From Methylomonas rhizoryzae (lineage in GTDB: Bacteria; Pseudomonadota; Gammaproteobacteria; Methylococcales; Methylomonadaceae), in assembly GCF_008632455.1 (NCBI RefSeq), contig NZ_CP043929.1, positions 1,922,001 to 1,986,000 of the forward strand: a DNA stretch of 64,000 nucleotides, in the 5' to 3' direction. How positions within the stretch are numbered: the first letter of the stretch is position 1; every line of letters begins with the position of its first letter. Below are positions 35,958 through 45,242 of the stretch, piece by piece. The position numbers and the translations under genes were made by a program. The notes below the pieces were generated by a model, which had not been told where the DNA came from, did not search any database, and saw only the letters and a list, made by a program, of their open reading frames with translations.

Positions 35958-37004
35958 ATGCTGAAACAGAAACAATGGGTCCTGGTATCGATAGTCGGCG
36001 CTGGTTGGTTGCCGTTCGTACAGGCCGCAGACCAATTGGATGATACTCGCTGGTACGTCGCGCCTTTCGCGTCGTTTGTGAATACCGGCGGCGATAGGCG
36101 TGCCGCCGACGGCTGGGGCGGCGGGGTTGGTGTCGGCAAAATGATCGACGAGCATTTCAACGTCGAATTGAAAGGCTTTTATCAAGGTTTCGGCGGCGAT
36201 AACGGGCCCTGGGATTTAGCAGGCGGTACGGCAGATGTGCAATATTACCTTTTTCGCGACAAGTTCTCGCCTTATGCGGTGCTGGGTTTGGGCGGAATGA
36301 ATACCTGCGCGTCCGCCAATTGCGGTGTCGGTTTCATCGGCGAAGCCGGCGCCGGGGCAAGTTATGAAGTCAACGAGCACCTGTTGATACGCAGCGACGT
36401 GCGTTATCGCTACAACAATAATCTCAACGCTCAGGTCCAAGCGGGTACCGACGAATTTCACGATATGACCGTCAATTTGGGCGTGGTGATTCCGTTTGGC
36501 GACAAACCTAAATACGTGGCTAAGTCCGAAACCCGCATGCCGCCGGCCCCGGTAAAGATGGATTGCAGCAAGCTCGATGCGGATGCCGACGGAGTCAACG
36601 ATTGTTTGGATACCTGTCCCGGTACCGTCAAAGGTGCTTTGGTCGATTCAAAGGGGTGCGCGGTCAGGTTGATCCTTAAAGGCCAACACTTCGAATACGA
36701 TTCTGCCGAGCTGAATTCGCATGCCAAAGAATTGCTGGATGGCGTCGCCAAGGATTTGATGGCCTTTCCTCAGAAAAATGAAATTGAAGTGCAGGGGCAT
36801 GCGAGTAGCGAAGGCAGCGCATCGTACAACATGCAGCTTTCGCAACGCCGGGCGCACTCGGTGGTGGAATATCTGAAGATGAAAGGGGTTACCAACAAGT
36901 TGTCGGCAAAGGGGTACGGTGAAACCCAGCCTATCGCTGATAATGCTACCGAGGCGGGTAAATCCGAAAATCGCCGGGTTGAACTAATCTGGATTGAAGA
37001 TTGA
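35958..37004 (+). CDS. OmpA-family outer membrane protein
   Basis: 348 residues: signal peptide to VQA, then an eight-strand beta-barrel (about 25-175, alternating aromatic strands such as WYVAPFASFV). A short Cys-rich thrombospondin type 3-like linker follows (DCSKLDADADGVNDCLDTCPGT), then an OmpA C-terminal peptidoglycan-binding domain (IEVQGHASSEGSASYNMQLSQRRAHSVVEYL through NRRVELIW). It links outer membrane to cell wall. AAAGG precedes the ATG. Confidence 0.92.
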   Translation: MLKQKQWVLVSIVGAGWLPFVQAADQLDDTRWYVAPFASFVNTGGDRRAADGWGGGVGVGKMIDEHFNVELKGFYQGFGGDNGPWDLAGGTADVQYYLFRDKFSPYAVLGLGGMNTCASANCGVGFIGEAGAGASYEVNEHLLIRSDVRYRYNNNLNAQVQAGTDEFHDMTVNLGVVIPFGDKPKYVAKSETRMPPAPVKMDCSKLDADADGVNDCLDTCPGTVKGALVDSKGCAVRLILKGQHFEYDSAELNSHAKELLDGVAKDLMAFPQKNEIEVQGHASSEGSASYNMQLSQRRAHSVVEYLKMKGVTNKLSAKGYGETQPIADNATEAGKSENRRVELIWIED

Positions 37005-37037
37005 CGAGTTTAGAGCCAACAGCAGTTCCGCTATAAA

Positions 37038-37066
37038 CGTAAGCCTGCTTTTAATGCGGGCTTACG
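37038..37066 (+). terminator. stem-loop after ompA-like gene, possible terminator
   Basis: Stem CGTAAGCC/GGCTTACG with an inner TGC/GCG and a T-rich loop; no T-run follows, so its strength is uncertain. Confidence 0.5.
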
Positions 37067-37355
37067 GCAAAACCATCAAAGTCTCATTTCTCGAATATCG
37101 GTGACGAATGTTGTTTGACCAAAATCAAGCACACAGACCAGCCGGCGTTGCAGCGCCACCCATCAAGACGCTACTCCTGTTAGGTCCCTTCGGCAATAAT
37201 GAATCCGGTGCGCGCACCACTACCTTCCTCACGTTGAGGCATTTACCCAAAAGCAAGCGGCGAGCGCTTCGGCGCAATGCCAAGCGTTTCGCAGCCCGGT
37301 GAATGCGGTTGAATTCGTCTGTTTGGGTAATTATGCCCTTTTCGGATCTGTGATT

Positions 37356-37376
37356 TAATGTCTGTTAACGCACTGA
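37356..37376 (+). promoter_or_regulatory. Crp/Fnr-like palindromic site 6
   Basis: Core TGTCTGTTAACGCACT at 37358-37373; the weaker flank reads GAATC. -10 candidate TAGCTT at 37396, 30.5 bp from the centre. 161 bp upstream of the CheB-CheR gene. Confidence 0.55.
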
Positions 37377-37534
37377 ATCGTCGGATCTAACTGTGTTAGC
37401 TTAAAGCTATTAAGGGCGTGAGAATAAAGAGTTTGCGAACCTTGTCGAACGTCTTGACCGGATTTGCGGAAAGAGATGACAACAACGTAGTGGCCTTCTT
37501 CTCTGCATGCATCCAATTTTAAGTGAGCTGAAAA

Positions 37535-40153
37535 ATGGTTAAAACTCACGCTGCCACGGTAGGTTCCGGTGCCTTAGCGGTAATCAGCTCACATCAGCAC
37601 CCCACCCCAGCCAAACTTATTACCGACAGCGATAACACACCGCCTGTGGTTGCCATAGGCGCATCTGCTGGCGGATTGGATGCGTTGGAACATTTTTTTG
37701 CCCATGTACCGGCTGCCAGCGGCGTAGCGTTTGTCGTTATTCAGCATCTAGATCCTAATCATCAAGGCATGCTACCGGAGTTGTTGCAGCGCGTCACGCC
37801 GCTAACCGTAGTTCAGGCTGGCGACCGCATGCGGGTTAAGCCGAACTGGATTTACGTGATTCCCCCCAATAAAGATTTATCAATATTACGCGGCAAATTG
37901 TACCTGCTTGGACCTCCGGCTCTGAGAGGCGTGCGATTACCGATCGACGGGTTTTTCCGCTCATTGGCCGAAGACCAGCACGAACGGGCGATCGGGGTGA
38001 TTTTATCGGGTATGGGTGCGGACGGCACCTTGGGGCTCCGTGCCATTAAGGAGAACGCCGGTTTGGCGGCGGTGCAGTCGCCCGACTCCGCACAATTCGA
38101 TTCTATGCCGCGCAGCGCCATCGACGCCGGCTTGGCGGATATCGTGGCACCGCCTCACGATTTGTGGCAAAAGATATTGGCTTATCTCCAGCATAGTCCG
38201 CGCGGTCTGCATGTGGTTCCCGATGTGGAAGTGGAAATAAAAAGCCAAACCGCGCTGGAACAGATTGTGATTCTGCTACGCGATCGCACCGGTAACGATT
38301 TTTCTCTTTACAAAAGAAACACTGTCTACCGGCGTATCGAACGGCGCATGGGCGTGCATCAAATCGATGCGATAGCGACCTATGTGCGTTATCTTCGGGA
38401 AAACCCTCAGGAATGTGATTTGCTGTTCAAGGAATTACTGATCGGCGTCACCAGTTTTTTTCGTGATCCTGTGGTGTGGGATGCGCTAAAGTCCGAAGCG
38501 ATTCCGGCGCTGCTGGCTGAACATCCGGCTGGCAAGTCCCTCAGGGCTTGGGTGCCGGGTTGCTCGACCGGGGAAGAGGCTTATTCCTTGGCTATGATTT
38601 TCAAGGAAGTCTTAGCGCAAAATCGATATCAACAGCTGTTCAAACTGCAGATTTTCGCTACCGACCTGGATCAAGATGCGATAGCCAAGGCGCGGCAAGG
38701 ATTCTATCCGGCCACTATCGCCGGCGAAATTTCCAAGGACAGGCTTAGCCGATTCTTCACGGTCGATGGCAGCGGTTATCGCATTAAAAAGGAAATCCGG
38801 GAGATGGTGATTTTCGCGCCGCATAATGTGATCATGGATCCGCCGTTTACCAAGCTGGACTTGCTTTGCTGCCGCAACCTGTTGATTTACCTAAGCCAGG
38901 AATTGCAGAAAAAATTGATTTTGCTGTTCCACTATACGCTGTGCGGCCACGGTATTTTGATGCTCGGTAATGCCGAAACCATAGGCAATGCGAGTCACTT
39001 GCTTAGCGCGATCGACAATAAGCTGAGGCTTTATCGGCGTATCGACACGCCTTTTCCGTTAAATATCGATTTTCCCACCAAATATTTTCCTGTCGCAACC
39101 ATGGTCGAAGAAGCCGATACAAACCATCCTATCGCCAATCTGCAACTCCTGGCGGATCAGTTATTGCTGCAATACTTCGCGCCGGCGGCGGTGTTGGTCA
39201 ATGCCGAGGGCGACATTCTGTATATATGCGGACGTACCGGTAAATATCTGGAGCCGGCTGCCGGCAAGGCCAATTGGAATATCCATGCCATGGCCCGCGA
39301 GGGTTTGCGAAACGAACTGATGGGGGCGCTAAACACCGCCAAAACTCAAAGCGATATTGTGCAGATACAAGGGCTAGCGGTTGCAACCGACAACGGCAGC
39401 CAAACCGTGAATTTGTCGGTAAAGGCCATCAACAAACCGGAAGCGTTAAAGGGTATGTTGATGGTGGTGTTTACCGATGTCGCGAAACCGCCAGTCGGCA
39501 AATCTGCCCGCAAGTCGCCGAACGCGTCGCAGGAACTTGTCCAGGCAGAGTTGCTGCAAGCCCGGGAGCAATTACAAACCTTACGCGAACAAATGCAAAC
39601 TTCGCAGGAGGAACTCAGGTCCGCCAACGAAGAACTGCAATCGACCAATGAGGAATTGCAGTCCACTAACGAGGAGTTGACTACTTCTAAAGAAGAGATG
39701 CAGTCTTTGAACGAGGAACTGCAAACCGTGAATGCCGAATTGCAAGCCAAAGTCGACGACTTGTCTCGCGCCAGCAATGATATGAACAATTTGCTGAACA
39801 GCATGGAGATCGCGACGGTTTTTCTCGACAGCGCCCTCCATATCCGCCGCTTTACCAGCCATATCAGCCATTTGTTCAAATTGATCGCCGCCGACGTCGG
39901 GCGGCCGCTGTCCGATATCGTTACCGATCTGGAATATCCGCAATTGCAGCAGGATGCGCAGGAAGTCCTGCGTACGCTGGTGTTCGTCGAAAAGCAGGTC
40001 AAAGCCAGCGACCAGCGTTGGTTTAAGGTCCGGATCATGCCCTATCGCACTCAGGACAATTTGATCGACGGCGTGGTAATAACTTTTATCGATATCTCGG
40101 AAACCAAGAGGCTGGAAGCCGAATTGAGGAACCGCCATGAAAACTCGGAATGA
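37535..40153 (+). CDS. CheB-CheR fusion with coiled coil and PAS
   Basis: 872 residues. The CheB methylesterase domain (about 36-225: IGASAGGLDALEHFF with the active Ser, IQHLDPNHQG with His, LSGMGADGTLG with Asp) lacks a receiver domain. The CheR methyltransferase (about 235-510: VTSFFRDP, WVPGCSTGEEAYSLAM, FATDLDQDAI, CCRNLLIYL) follows. Then comes a PAS-like region, a long coiled coil with repeated EELQSTNEELQSTNEEL, and a C-terminal PAS. Fusions of this kind act in alternative signalling rather than flagellar chemotaxis. The end overlaps the next gene by 17 bases, so the two proteins are made together. Driven from site 6. Confidence 0.93.
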   Translation: MVKTHAATVGSGALAVISSHQHPTPAKLITDSDNTPPVVAIGASAGGLDALEHFFAHVPAASGVAFVVIQHLDPNHQGMLPELLQRVTPLTVVQAGDRMRVKPNWIYVIPPNKDLSILRGKLYLLGPPALRGVRLPIDGFFRSLAEDQHERAIGVILSGMGADGTLGLRAIKENAGLAAVQSPDSAQFDSMPRSAIDAGLADIVAPPHDLWQKILAYLQHSPRGLHVVPDVEVEIKSQTALEQIVILLRDRTGNDFSLYKRNTVYRRIERRMGVHQIDAIATYVRYLRENPQECDLLFKELLIGVTSFFRDPVVWDALKSEAIPALLAEHPAGKSLRAWVPGCSTGEEAYSLAMIFKEVLAQNRYQQLFKLQIFATDLDQDAIAKARQGFYPATIAGEISKDRLSRFFTVDGSGYRIKKEIREMVIFAPHNVIMDPPFTKLDLLCCRNLLIYLSQELQKKLILLFHYTLCGHGILMLGNAETIGNASHLLSAIDNKLRLYRRIDTPFPLNIDFPTKYFPVATMVEEADTNHPIANLQLLADQLLLQYFAPAAVLVNAEGDILYICGRTGKYLEPAAGKANWNIHAMAREGLRNELMGALNTAKTQSDIVQIQGLAVATDNGSQTVNLSVKAINKPEALKGMLMVVFTDVAKPPVGKSARKSPNASQELVQAELLQAREQLQTLREQMQTSQEELRSANEELQSTNEELQSTNEELTTSKEEMQSLNEELQTVNAELQAKVDDLSRASNDMNNLLNSMEIATVFLDSALHIRRFTSHISHLFKLIAADVGRPLSDIVTDLEYPQLQQDAQEVLRTLVFVEKQVKASDQRWFKVRIMPYRTQDNLIDGVVITFIDISETKRLEAELRNRHENSE

Positions 40154-42398
40154 TTCAAAACGCGCCGCAAAACAGCTGCAACAGCGCGCCGAAATGCAGT
40201 TGGCGGAAGCCGCAACGCAACAGTCGATTGAACCGCAAGACCAGCTGCTGCATGAATTGAAAGTGCACCAGATCGAACTGGAACTGCAGAACGACGCCTT
40301 GCGGGAAGCCCGCGCGAGTGCAGAACAAGCCTTGGAACGCTATGCGGAACTGTACGAATTCGCTCCAGCTGCCTACTTTACTCTTGGTGACGACGGCCGC
40401 GTTCAGCAAACCAATATCAGCGGTGAACGTCTGTTGGGAGTAGAGCGTAAAAAGATAACCGGACGGCTGTTTTCCGAATTTATTGCTTGCCAGTATCGGC
40501 ATGAGTTCAATCAATTCATACAACAGGTGTTCGTCAATGTTGGCGTACAGCATTGCGAGATCATGCTGGTATCCGGTGGTAGATCCGGCTGGGTAACCGT
40601 CGAGGCGGCTGCCGATACGCAGAATCGAACCTGTCTGGCGGCGATGGTGGATATCAGCGAGCGCAAACGCAACGAACAAGAATTGCAGTTGGCCGCGACG
40701 ATATACATGGCGATCGAAGAGGCGATCATGATCGCCGATTCCGACAATCGAATTGTCGCGGTCAATCCTGCATTTACCGTACAGACAGGGTATTCGGCGG
40801 AAGAAGCCATCGGGCAGCCGACTTCTCTATTGAGATCAAGTCGTCATGATCAGGCTTTTTTTGAGGCCATGTGGCAAGTTTTATGTCACACCGGACATTG
40901 GCAAGGCGAGATTTGGAATCGCCATAAAAATGGCGAGGATTTTCTGGCCCGCTTATCCATTAGCACCGTGTATGGCGACGACGGGAAGATCGTCAGGCGG
41001 GTGGCCATGTCGTCCGATATTACCGAACAACGACGAGCGGAAGAAATCATTCACCGACAAGCCAACGTCGATCCGCTCACCGGCCTTCCGAATCGCCGGC
41101 TGTTTCTAGACCGCTTGCAGCAGGCTATCAATAAAACCCAACGCGGCCATCAAAAATTGGCGCTAATGTTTCTGGATTTGGATCATTTCAAGGATATCAA
41201 TGATAGCTTGGGACACGATGTCGGCGATCGCTTGCTCAAGGAAACCACGCAGCGCTTGATCAAATGCATTCGGGAAACCGATACTCTGGCCAGACCGGGC
41301 GGCGACGAATTTACCTTGATCATGGGAGAATTGCAGGACCTGAACAGCATAGACAGAGTCGCCGAAGCCATTCTGCGGACTATGATGGCGCAGTTCCAGT
41401 TGAAGGATCAGCGCTGTTACATCTCGGTCAGCATAGGCATCGCGCTATATCCCGACGATGCCGATAATCTGGAAGAATTGCTGAAAAAAGCCGATCAGGC
41501 TATGTATACCGCCAAAAGACAAGGGCGCAGCCGTTTTTGCTACTTTACGCCTGCGATGCAGGCTGCCGCGGAAGCGCGTTTACGGCTGACCAATGATTTG
41601 CGCCACGCATTAGCCGATAAGCAATTCTGGGTGGCATATCAACCGATTGTGGATCTCGCCTCGGGCGCAATACATAAAGCCGAAGCTCTAATACGCTGGG
41701 ATCATCCCACCCGCGGCTCGATCAATCCCAGCGAATTTATTCCCATCGCGGAAGACACCGGATTGATCTGTGAAATAGGTTCCTGGGTATTTCATCAAGT
41801 AGCCGAACAAGTGGCGATCTGGCGTGGCAAGCAATACGCCGAGTTCCAGATCAGTATCAATAAATCGCCTGCGCAATTTCATAACAATAGCGACAAACTA
41901 AGCGACTGGTTCGAGCATTTGCGGCGTTTGCGATTACCGGGCTGTTCTGTCGTGGTGGAAATTACCGAAGGGCTGTTATTGGAAGCCTCCACTACGGTCG
42001 CCGAGAAATTGCGGGCATTTAAAGACGCCGGCATACAGATTGCGTTGGACGATTTCGGTACCGGCTATTCGGCCCTATCCTATCTGCAAAAGTATCAAAT
42101 CGATTTTTTAAAAATCGACCAAGGCTTTATTTCTAATCTGACTCCCAATTCCACCGACATGGCCCTGTGCGAAGCCATCATCATGATGGCGCATATCCTC
42201 GGTATGAAAGTCATTGCCGAAGGTGTGGAAACCGAAAAGCAGCGCGATATACTTATCCAGGCCGGCTGCGATTACGGTCAGGGGTATTTGTTCTCGAAAC
42301 CGGTCACGGCAGTTGAGTTTGCGAAGTTTTTCAGCGCCGCGCCATGTGTTGGTCGGGATAAAGTTAGCGCGAATAAACGCCATGGCAGCGACGTCTAG
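40137..42398 (+). CDS. PAS-PAS-GGDEF-EAL cyclic-di-GMP protein
   Basis: 753 residues. A helical start with LLHELKVHQIELELQNDALR, a PAS domain (LYEFAPAAYFTLGDDGRVQQ), a second PAS/PAC (YMAIEEAIMIADSDNRIVAVNPAF), then GGDEF (PLTGLPNRRLFLDRL; active-site motif GGDEF in LARPGGDEFTLI) and EAL (KAEALIRWDHP, EITEGLLL, DDFGTGYSALSYL, DFLKIDQGFI). Both catalytic motifs look intact, so it could make or break c-di-GMP. The N-terminal module resembles the stand-alone PAS protein at 17658. Its start lies inside the CheB-CheR gene, implying a joint signalling unit. Confidence 0.93.
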   Translation: MKTRNDSKRAAKQLQQRAEMQLAEAATQQSIEPQDQLLHELKVHQIELELQNDALREARASAEQALERYAELYEFAPAAYFTLGDDGRVQQTNISGERLLGVERKKITGRLFSEFIACQYRHEFNQFIQQVFVNVGVQHCEIMLVSGGRSGWVTVEAAADTQNRTCLAAMVDISERKRNEQELQLAATIYMAIEEAIMIADSDNRIVAVNPAFTVQTGYSAEEAIGQPTSLLRSSRHDQAFFEAMWQVLCHTGHWQGEIWNRHKNGEDFLARLSISTVYGDDGKIVRRVAMSSDITEQRRAEEIIHRQANVDPLTGLPNRRLFLDRLQQAINKTQRGHQKLALMFLDLDHFKDINDSLGHDVGDRLLKETTQRLIKCIRETDTLARPGGDEFTLIMGELQDLNSIDRVAEAILRTMMAQFQLKDQRCYISVSIGIALYPDDADNLEELLKKADQAMYTAKRQGRSRFCYFTPAMQAAAEARLRLTNDLRHALADKQFWVAYQPIVDLASGAIHKAEALIRWDHPTRGSINPSEFIPIAEDTGLICEIGSWVFHQVAEQVAIWRGKQYAEFQISINKSPAQFHNNSDKLSDWFEHLRRLRLPGCSVVVEITEGLLLEASTTVAEKLRAFKDAGIQIALDDFGTGYSALSYLQKYQIDFLKIDQGFISNLTPNSTDMALCEAIIMMAHILGMKVIAEGVETEKQRDILIQAGCDYGQGYLFSKPVTAVEFAKFFSAAPCVGRDKVSANKRHGSDV

Positions 42399-42549
42399 TT
42401 TGGGATGACGGCTGTTATTGGCGCCAAATACTCGAGATTCAGCCTAATTTCGGTTGGTTAGCTTGGACTCTCGTTTACAAATAAGACAGGGGGGATGGGG
42501 TTAAGCTGCTGTGTTTCAGCGGCCGATAAGTGTTAAACGGTAGAGGTTG

Positions 42550-42571
42550 TATGTTCGACATCGCACAGATC
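42550..42571 (+). promoter_or_regulatory. Crp/Fnr-like palindromic site 7
   Basis: Core TGTTCGACATCGCACA at 42552-42567, TA before, GATC after. -10 candidate TAAAAT at 42589, 29.5 bp from the centre. 140 bp upstream of the lipoprotein start. Confidence 0.65.
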
Positions 42572-42706
42572 ACCGGCGGTCGCATTCTTAAAATGCCGTC
42601 GAATGCAGTGTCATAGATACTGCCTGTCGCGTATGCCGATTGAATCTGGAGCCGGTGTTCTCGCGTCAACTTGCGAACATTCGATCACACAACCGAGCCG
42701 CATCCT

Positions 42707-43249
42707 ATGAAAACCATTAGTCATCACCAGCAAAGCATATTACTCGTCTTGAGCTGCGTCCTATTAGCCTTGGGGCTTATTGGTGCATGCGAAAGGGACG
42801 GTTCGGCGCAGAAGACCAGACAAGAAATCGATAAGGCCATGGACACTATCGGTCGCAAGTTCGAGAAAACCAACGAAAAAGTCTGGCAGAAACCGGATGA
42901 TTGTCGAGGTCTCGGAAATCTAGGAGCGCTATCTAGCGCTGCTTTATCAGCTGCCCATGAATCTGTCGTAGTTCTGGCTCGCGGCTCGATAACAGCCGCA
43001 GGCGGCGTGCTCCAGGCCGCTGCGGTCCAAAATTGTAATGTTGCCACGCCGATAGCTGATCAAATTTTGTTCCTGCAGCGAATGCGCGGCCTTGGTAATG
43101 CCGACCCGGCGTACGCCCAGTATGTAAGCCAGAAAAATATGGGTGACATGAAAGGTGTCCGCTTGCGCGCGGTCATGCGTCATCAGCAGCCAGCGTGCCA
43201 ATCGCGGCTCCAAAGGGTGGTAGCGGTTACAGGCCGCGGTTTGCGCTAG
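42707..43249 (+). CDS. small lipoprotein, extended antisense to crp-like gene
   Basis: Starts MKTISHHQQSILLVLSCVLLALGLIGAC with a lipobox-like LIGAC, then a helical region QKTRQEIDKAMDTIGRKFEKTNEKV. Proteins like this usually end after about 65 residues. Here the frame stays open to 43249, and from 42947 it runs antisense over the 3' end of the crp-like gene. The extension does not look like a protein domain and may follow loss of the original stop near 42900. True product length is uncertain; the first 65 codons are the credible part. Confidence 0.55.
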   Translation: MKTISHHQQSILLVLSCVLLALGLIGACERDGSAQKTRQEIDKAMDTIGRKFEKTNEKVWQKPDDCRGLGNLGALSSAALSAAHESVVVLARGSITAAGGVLQAAAVQNCNVATPIADQILFLQRMRGLGNADPAYAQYVSQKNMGDMKGVRLRAVMRHQQPACQSRLQRVVAVTGRGLR

Positions 43250-43657
43250 GTGCATAATCGAAACATATAGATAGCGTTTTAACCGCATTTGTAATGCCGG
43301 GCTCCGGCCCAATTCCTCCAAAAACAGCGGCGCCGGTATTCGTAAAGCGGAGCCGGCACCCTGCACCAACGCTTGATACGGTGCGATTTCGACTTCCAGC
43401 ATCCGAGTAATGCCCAAAACGCCCTCGTTGCCGATTAAACCGGCTTCCAAGCCATTGTTTTGATGCACCGGCGTGACTGCGGCAATAAAACTGGTAGTGG
43501 GAAAGTAAAGGTGTCGTATGGGATCCCCCTGCAAATACAGAATTTTGGCAAATCCCAAGTTTACCGGTTCGCAGTGTGCCAGGACGTTGTCGCGATCCTT
43601 GGCGGGCAGTGCGTCCAGGAGTTGGTTTCCGGCATGAATAGTTAGGATGATTGGCAC
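42947..43657 (-). CDS. Crp/Fnr-family regulator 1
   Basis: 236 residues from a GTG at 43657 with AGAGGG just upstream. The cyclic-nucleotide-binding-like fold covers about 10-140 (ILYLQGDPIRHLYFPTTSFIAAVTP, AGLIGNEGVLG). The C-terminal helix-turn-helix is YILGVRRVGITKAAHSLQEQNLIS, then YRRGNITILDRSGLEHAACGCY. It has neither the N-terminal cysteine cluster of FNR nor clear cAMP contacts, so the ligand is unknown. Site 11 lies upstream in the right orientation, which suggests self-control. Likely partner of regulator 2 and candidate binder of the palindromes. Confidence 0.88.
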   Translation of the reverse strand: MPIILTIHAGNQLLDALPAKDRDNVLAHCEPVNLGFAKILYLQGDPIRHLYFPTTSFIAAVTPVHQNNGLEAGLIGNEGVLGITRMLEVEIAPYQALVQGAGSALRIPAPLFLEELGRSPALQMRLKRYLYVSIMHLAQTAACNRYHPLEPRLARWLLMTHDRAQADTFHVTHIFLAYILGVRRVGITKAAHSLQEQNLISYRRGNITILDRSGLEHAACGCYRAASQNYDRFMGS

Positions 43658-43784
43658 ACTTGCCCTCTAGCGATGTCGTGAGGAGTCCGACTGGCGATAC
43701 AACAAATGCAGGCTGCTCTGCCGGGGTAGCAGGAATAGGACAACTATTCTGTGCAGGCGGAGATTACCGCTACTGGATATTGTT

Positions 43785-43805
43785 GTCTGTATGTTGGCGC
43801 ACATA
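43785..43805 (-). promoter_or_regulatory. Crp/Fnr-like palindromic site 11
   Basis: Minus strand core TGTGCGCCAACATACA (43803-43788), TA before, GAC after. -10 candidate TAATCT starting at 43766, 29.5 bp from the centre. 131 bp upstream of regulator 1, so probably autoregulatory. Confidence 0.65.
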
Positions 43806-43847
43806 GGAATAGGGCGCTCGACACTTAAATTTCCACCGCACAGATCT

Positions 43848-43868
43848 TATGTGCTTTAGCGTACAGAC
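43848..43868 (+). promoter_or_regulatory. Crp/Fnr-like palindromic site 8
   Basis: Core TGTGCTTTAGCGTACA at 43850-43865, TA before, GAC after. -10 candidate TACAGT at 43888, 30.5 bp from the centre. 202 bp upstream of the gene at 44068. Confidence 0.65.
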
Positions 43869-44067
43869 CGGGGAAGCCCAGGTTCGCTACAGTGCAATTG
43901 CCAATCGGAAAACTTGCGGATTCAATGCGAAGCCTATCCATGCGATAGGCGATTCGGGCGATCTGCGATGATTTCAGGGCATTGAGCAAATGCTTGAAGG
44001 CTGTTGATCTTAAGCGAGTGGAAAAGCTTGTTTTCGATCTTAGATTGTTAATTTATTAGGTATTTTT

Positions 44068-44412
44068 ATGAAAACAAGAAATTTATTAGTTGCGCTGCTT
44101 TTGTCTTGCGCGTCGCTGAGCGTGCAGGCCGCAGGTAGCCCGTTGAACGAAAGCTTTACCAATCTGATCGCCTTATCCAGAAATGCGGTTGAGATAGGCA
44201 AAACCGGCGATACTGAGGGTTTTATCGATAGCGCGAAGGTTGCTTGGGAAGCGTTAAAGAAACAAAACGAGAATGGCAGCTCTATTCGCCTGCAACGGGC
44301 TAACGCCAAGCTGAAAGCGGGTATAAAAGCGGCTAAGGCCGGCAATTTACCGGAGGGCGTCGCCGAAGTTGAGCAAGGCATCGTGGAAATGCAGGTTGAT
44401 AAAAAAGATTGA
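44068..44412 (+). CDS. small secreted helical protein
   Basis: 114 residues: signal peptide MKTRNLLVALLLSCASLSVQA, then a helical protein with repeated Ala, Lys and Glu (NLIALSRNAVEIGKTGDTEGFIDSAKVAWEALKKQ). Its architecture recalls SmbP, but the mature part has no histidines, so metal binding by His is unlikely. Function unknown. It lies downstream of site 8. Confidence 0.7.
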   Translation: MKTRNLLVALLLSCASLSVQAAGSPLNESFTNLIALSRNAVEIGKTGDTEGFIDSAKVAWEALKKQNENGSSIRLQRANAKLKAGIKAAKAGNLPEGVAEVEQGIVEMQVDKKD

Positions 44413-44519
44413 CGAGTAGGATCAGCGGGTCCTGCGTTACCGGAAATCGGCGAATTATCGTTGGGCTAAATCGCCAGGGTGGGAGATTTAGCTTTGCGAC
44501 AATGCTCCGAGCTTCTTTT

Positions 44520-45242
44520 TCAGCTACGGCGAGGGGGGGGGGGGAACAGTCGATCCGATTCGAGTTTGACGACTTGGTAGCATTCGCACACCCGCGCTTC
44601 CAGCCCCGGCCGATCGAGTATGGTGATGTGGCCGCGGCTGTAATCAATCAATCCCGCCTGTTGCAATTTGCGGGCAGCTTCGGTTACGCCTTCCCGACGC
44701 ACGCCGAGCATATTGGCGATCAATTCCTGAGTCATGTTCAGTGCGTTGGACGGCAATCTGTCCAGGCTCAATAGCAGCCATCGGCACAATTGCTGGTCCA
44801 CAGTGTGATGCCGATTACAGACCGCAGTCTGGGCCATTTGGGTAATCAGAGCCTGGGTATAACGCAGGAGTATTTGCAACATGGGGCCGAATTGGTTGAA
44901 CTCTTTCATCAGCAGATGCGCCCTCAGCCGAAAGGCATGACCGGCGCTTTGCACCACGGCCCGGTTAGGCATGCTGCCGCCGCCCATGAATAAGGCCACG
45001 CCGACCATGCCATCCCTGCCGATAACGGCAATTTCCGCCGAGGCGCCGTTTTCCATCACGTACAAAAGCGAAATGATGCAAGTGGTAGGAAAATAGACGT
45101 GCTGCAACTTATCGCCGGGTTCGTAAATTACGTCGCCCAGCCGCAGTTCGATAGGTTCCAAATAAGGCTGCAGCCGCTGATATTCGGGGCTGGGTAGGGC
45201 GTTCAATAACTGGTTAAGATCAGGGGTGTTGAGATCGGTCAT
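44520..45242 (-). CDS. Crp/Fnr-family regulator 2
   Basis: 240 residues, a clear paralogue of regulator 1: sensor fold (YEPGDKLQHVYFPTTCIISLLYVMENG, IGRDGMVGVALFMGG) and helix-turn-helix (ANMLGVRREGVTEAARKLQQAGLIDYSRGHITILDRPGLEARVCECY). No FNR-type cysteine cluster. A run of twelve G (44533-44544) encodes four prolines at the very end (LFPPPPRRS). Slippage there would change only the last few residues. Candidate regulator of the palindrome set. Confidence 0.88.
   Translation of the reverse strand: MTDLNTPDLNQLLNALPSPEYQRLQPYLEPIELRLGDVIYEPGDKLQHVYFPTTCIISLLYVMENGASAEIAVIGRDGMVGVALFMGGGSMPNRAVVQSAGHAFRLRAHLLMKEFNQFGPMLQILLRYTQALITQMAQTAVCNRHHTVDQQLCRWLLLSLDRLPSNALNMTQELIANMLGVRREGVTEAARKLQQAGLIDYSRGHITILDRPGLEARVCECYQVVKLESDRLFPPPPRRS

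Noticed and set aside
37108..37302. 64-residue frame between ompA-like and cheB-cheR genes
   Set aside because: Lies just before site 6, basic low-complexity composition, no ribosome site.
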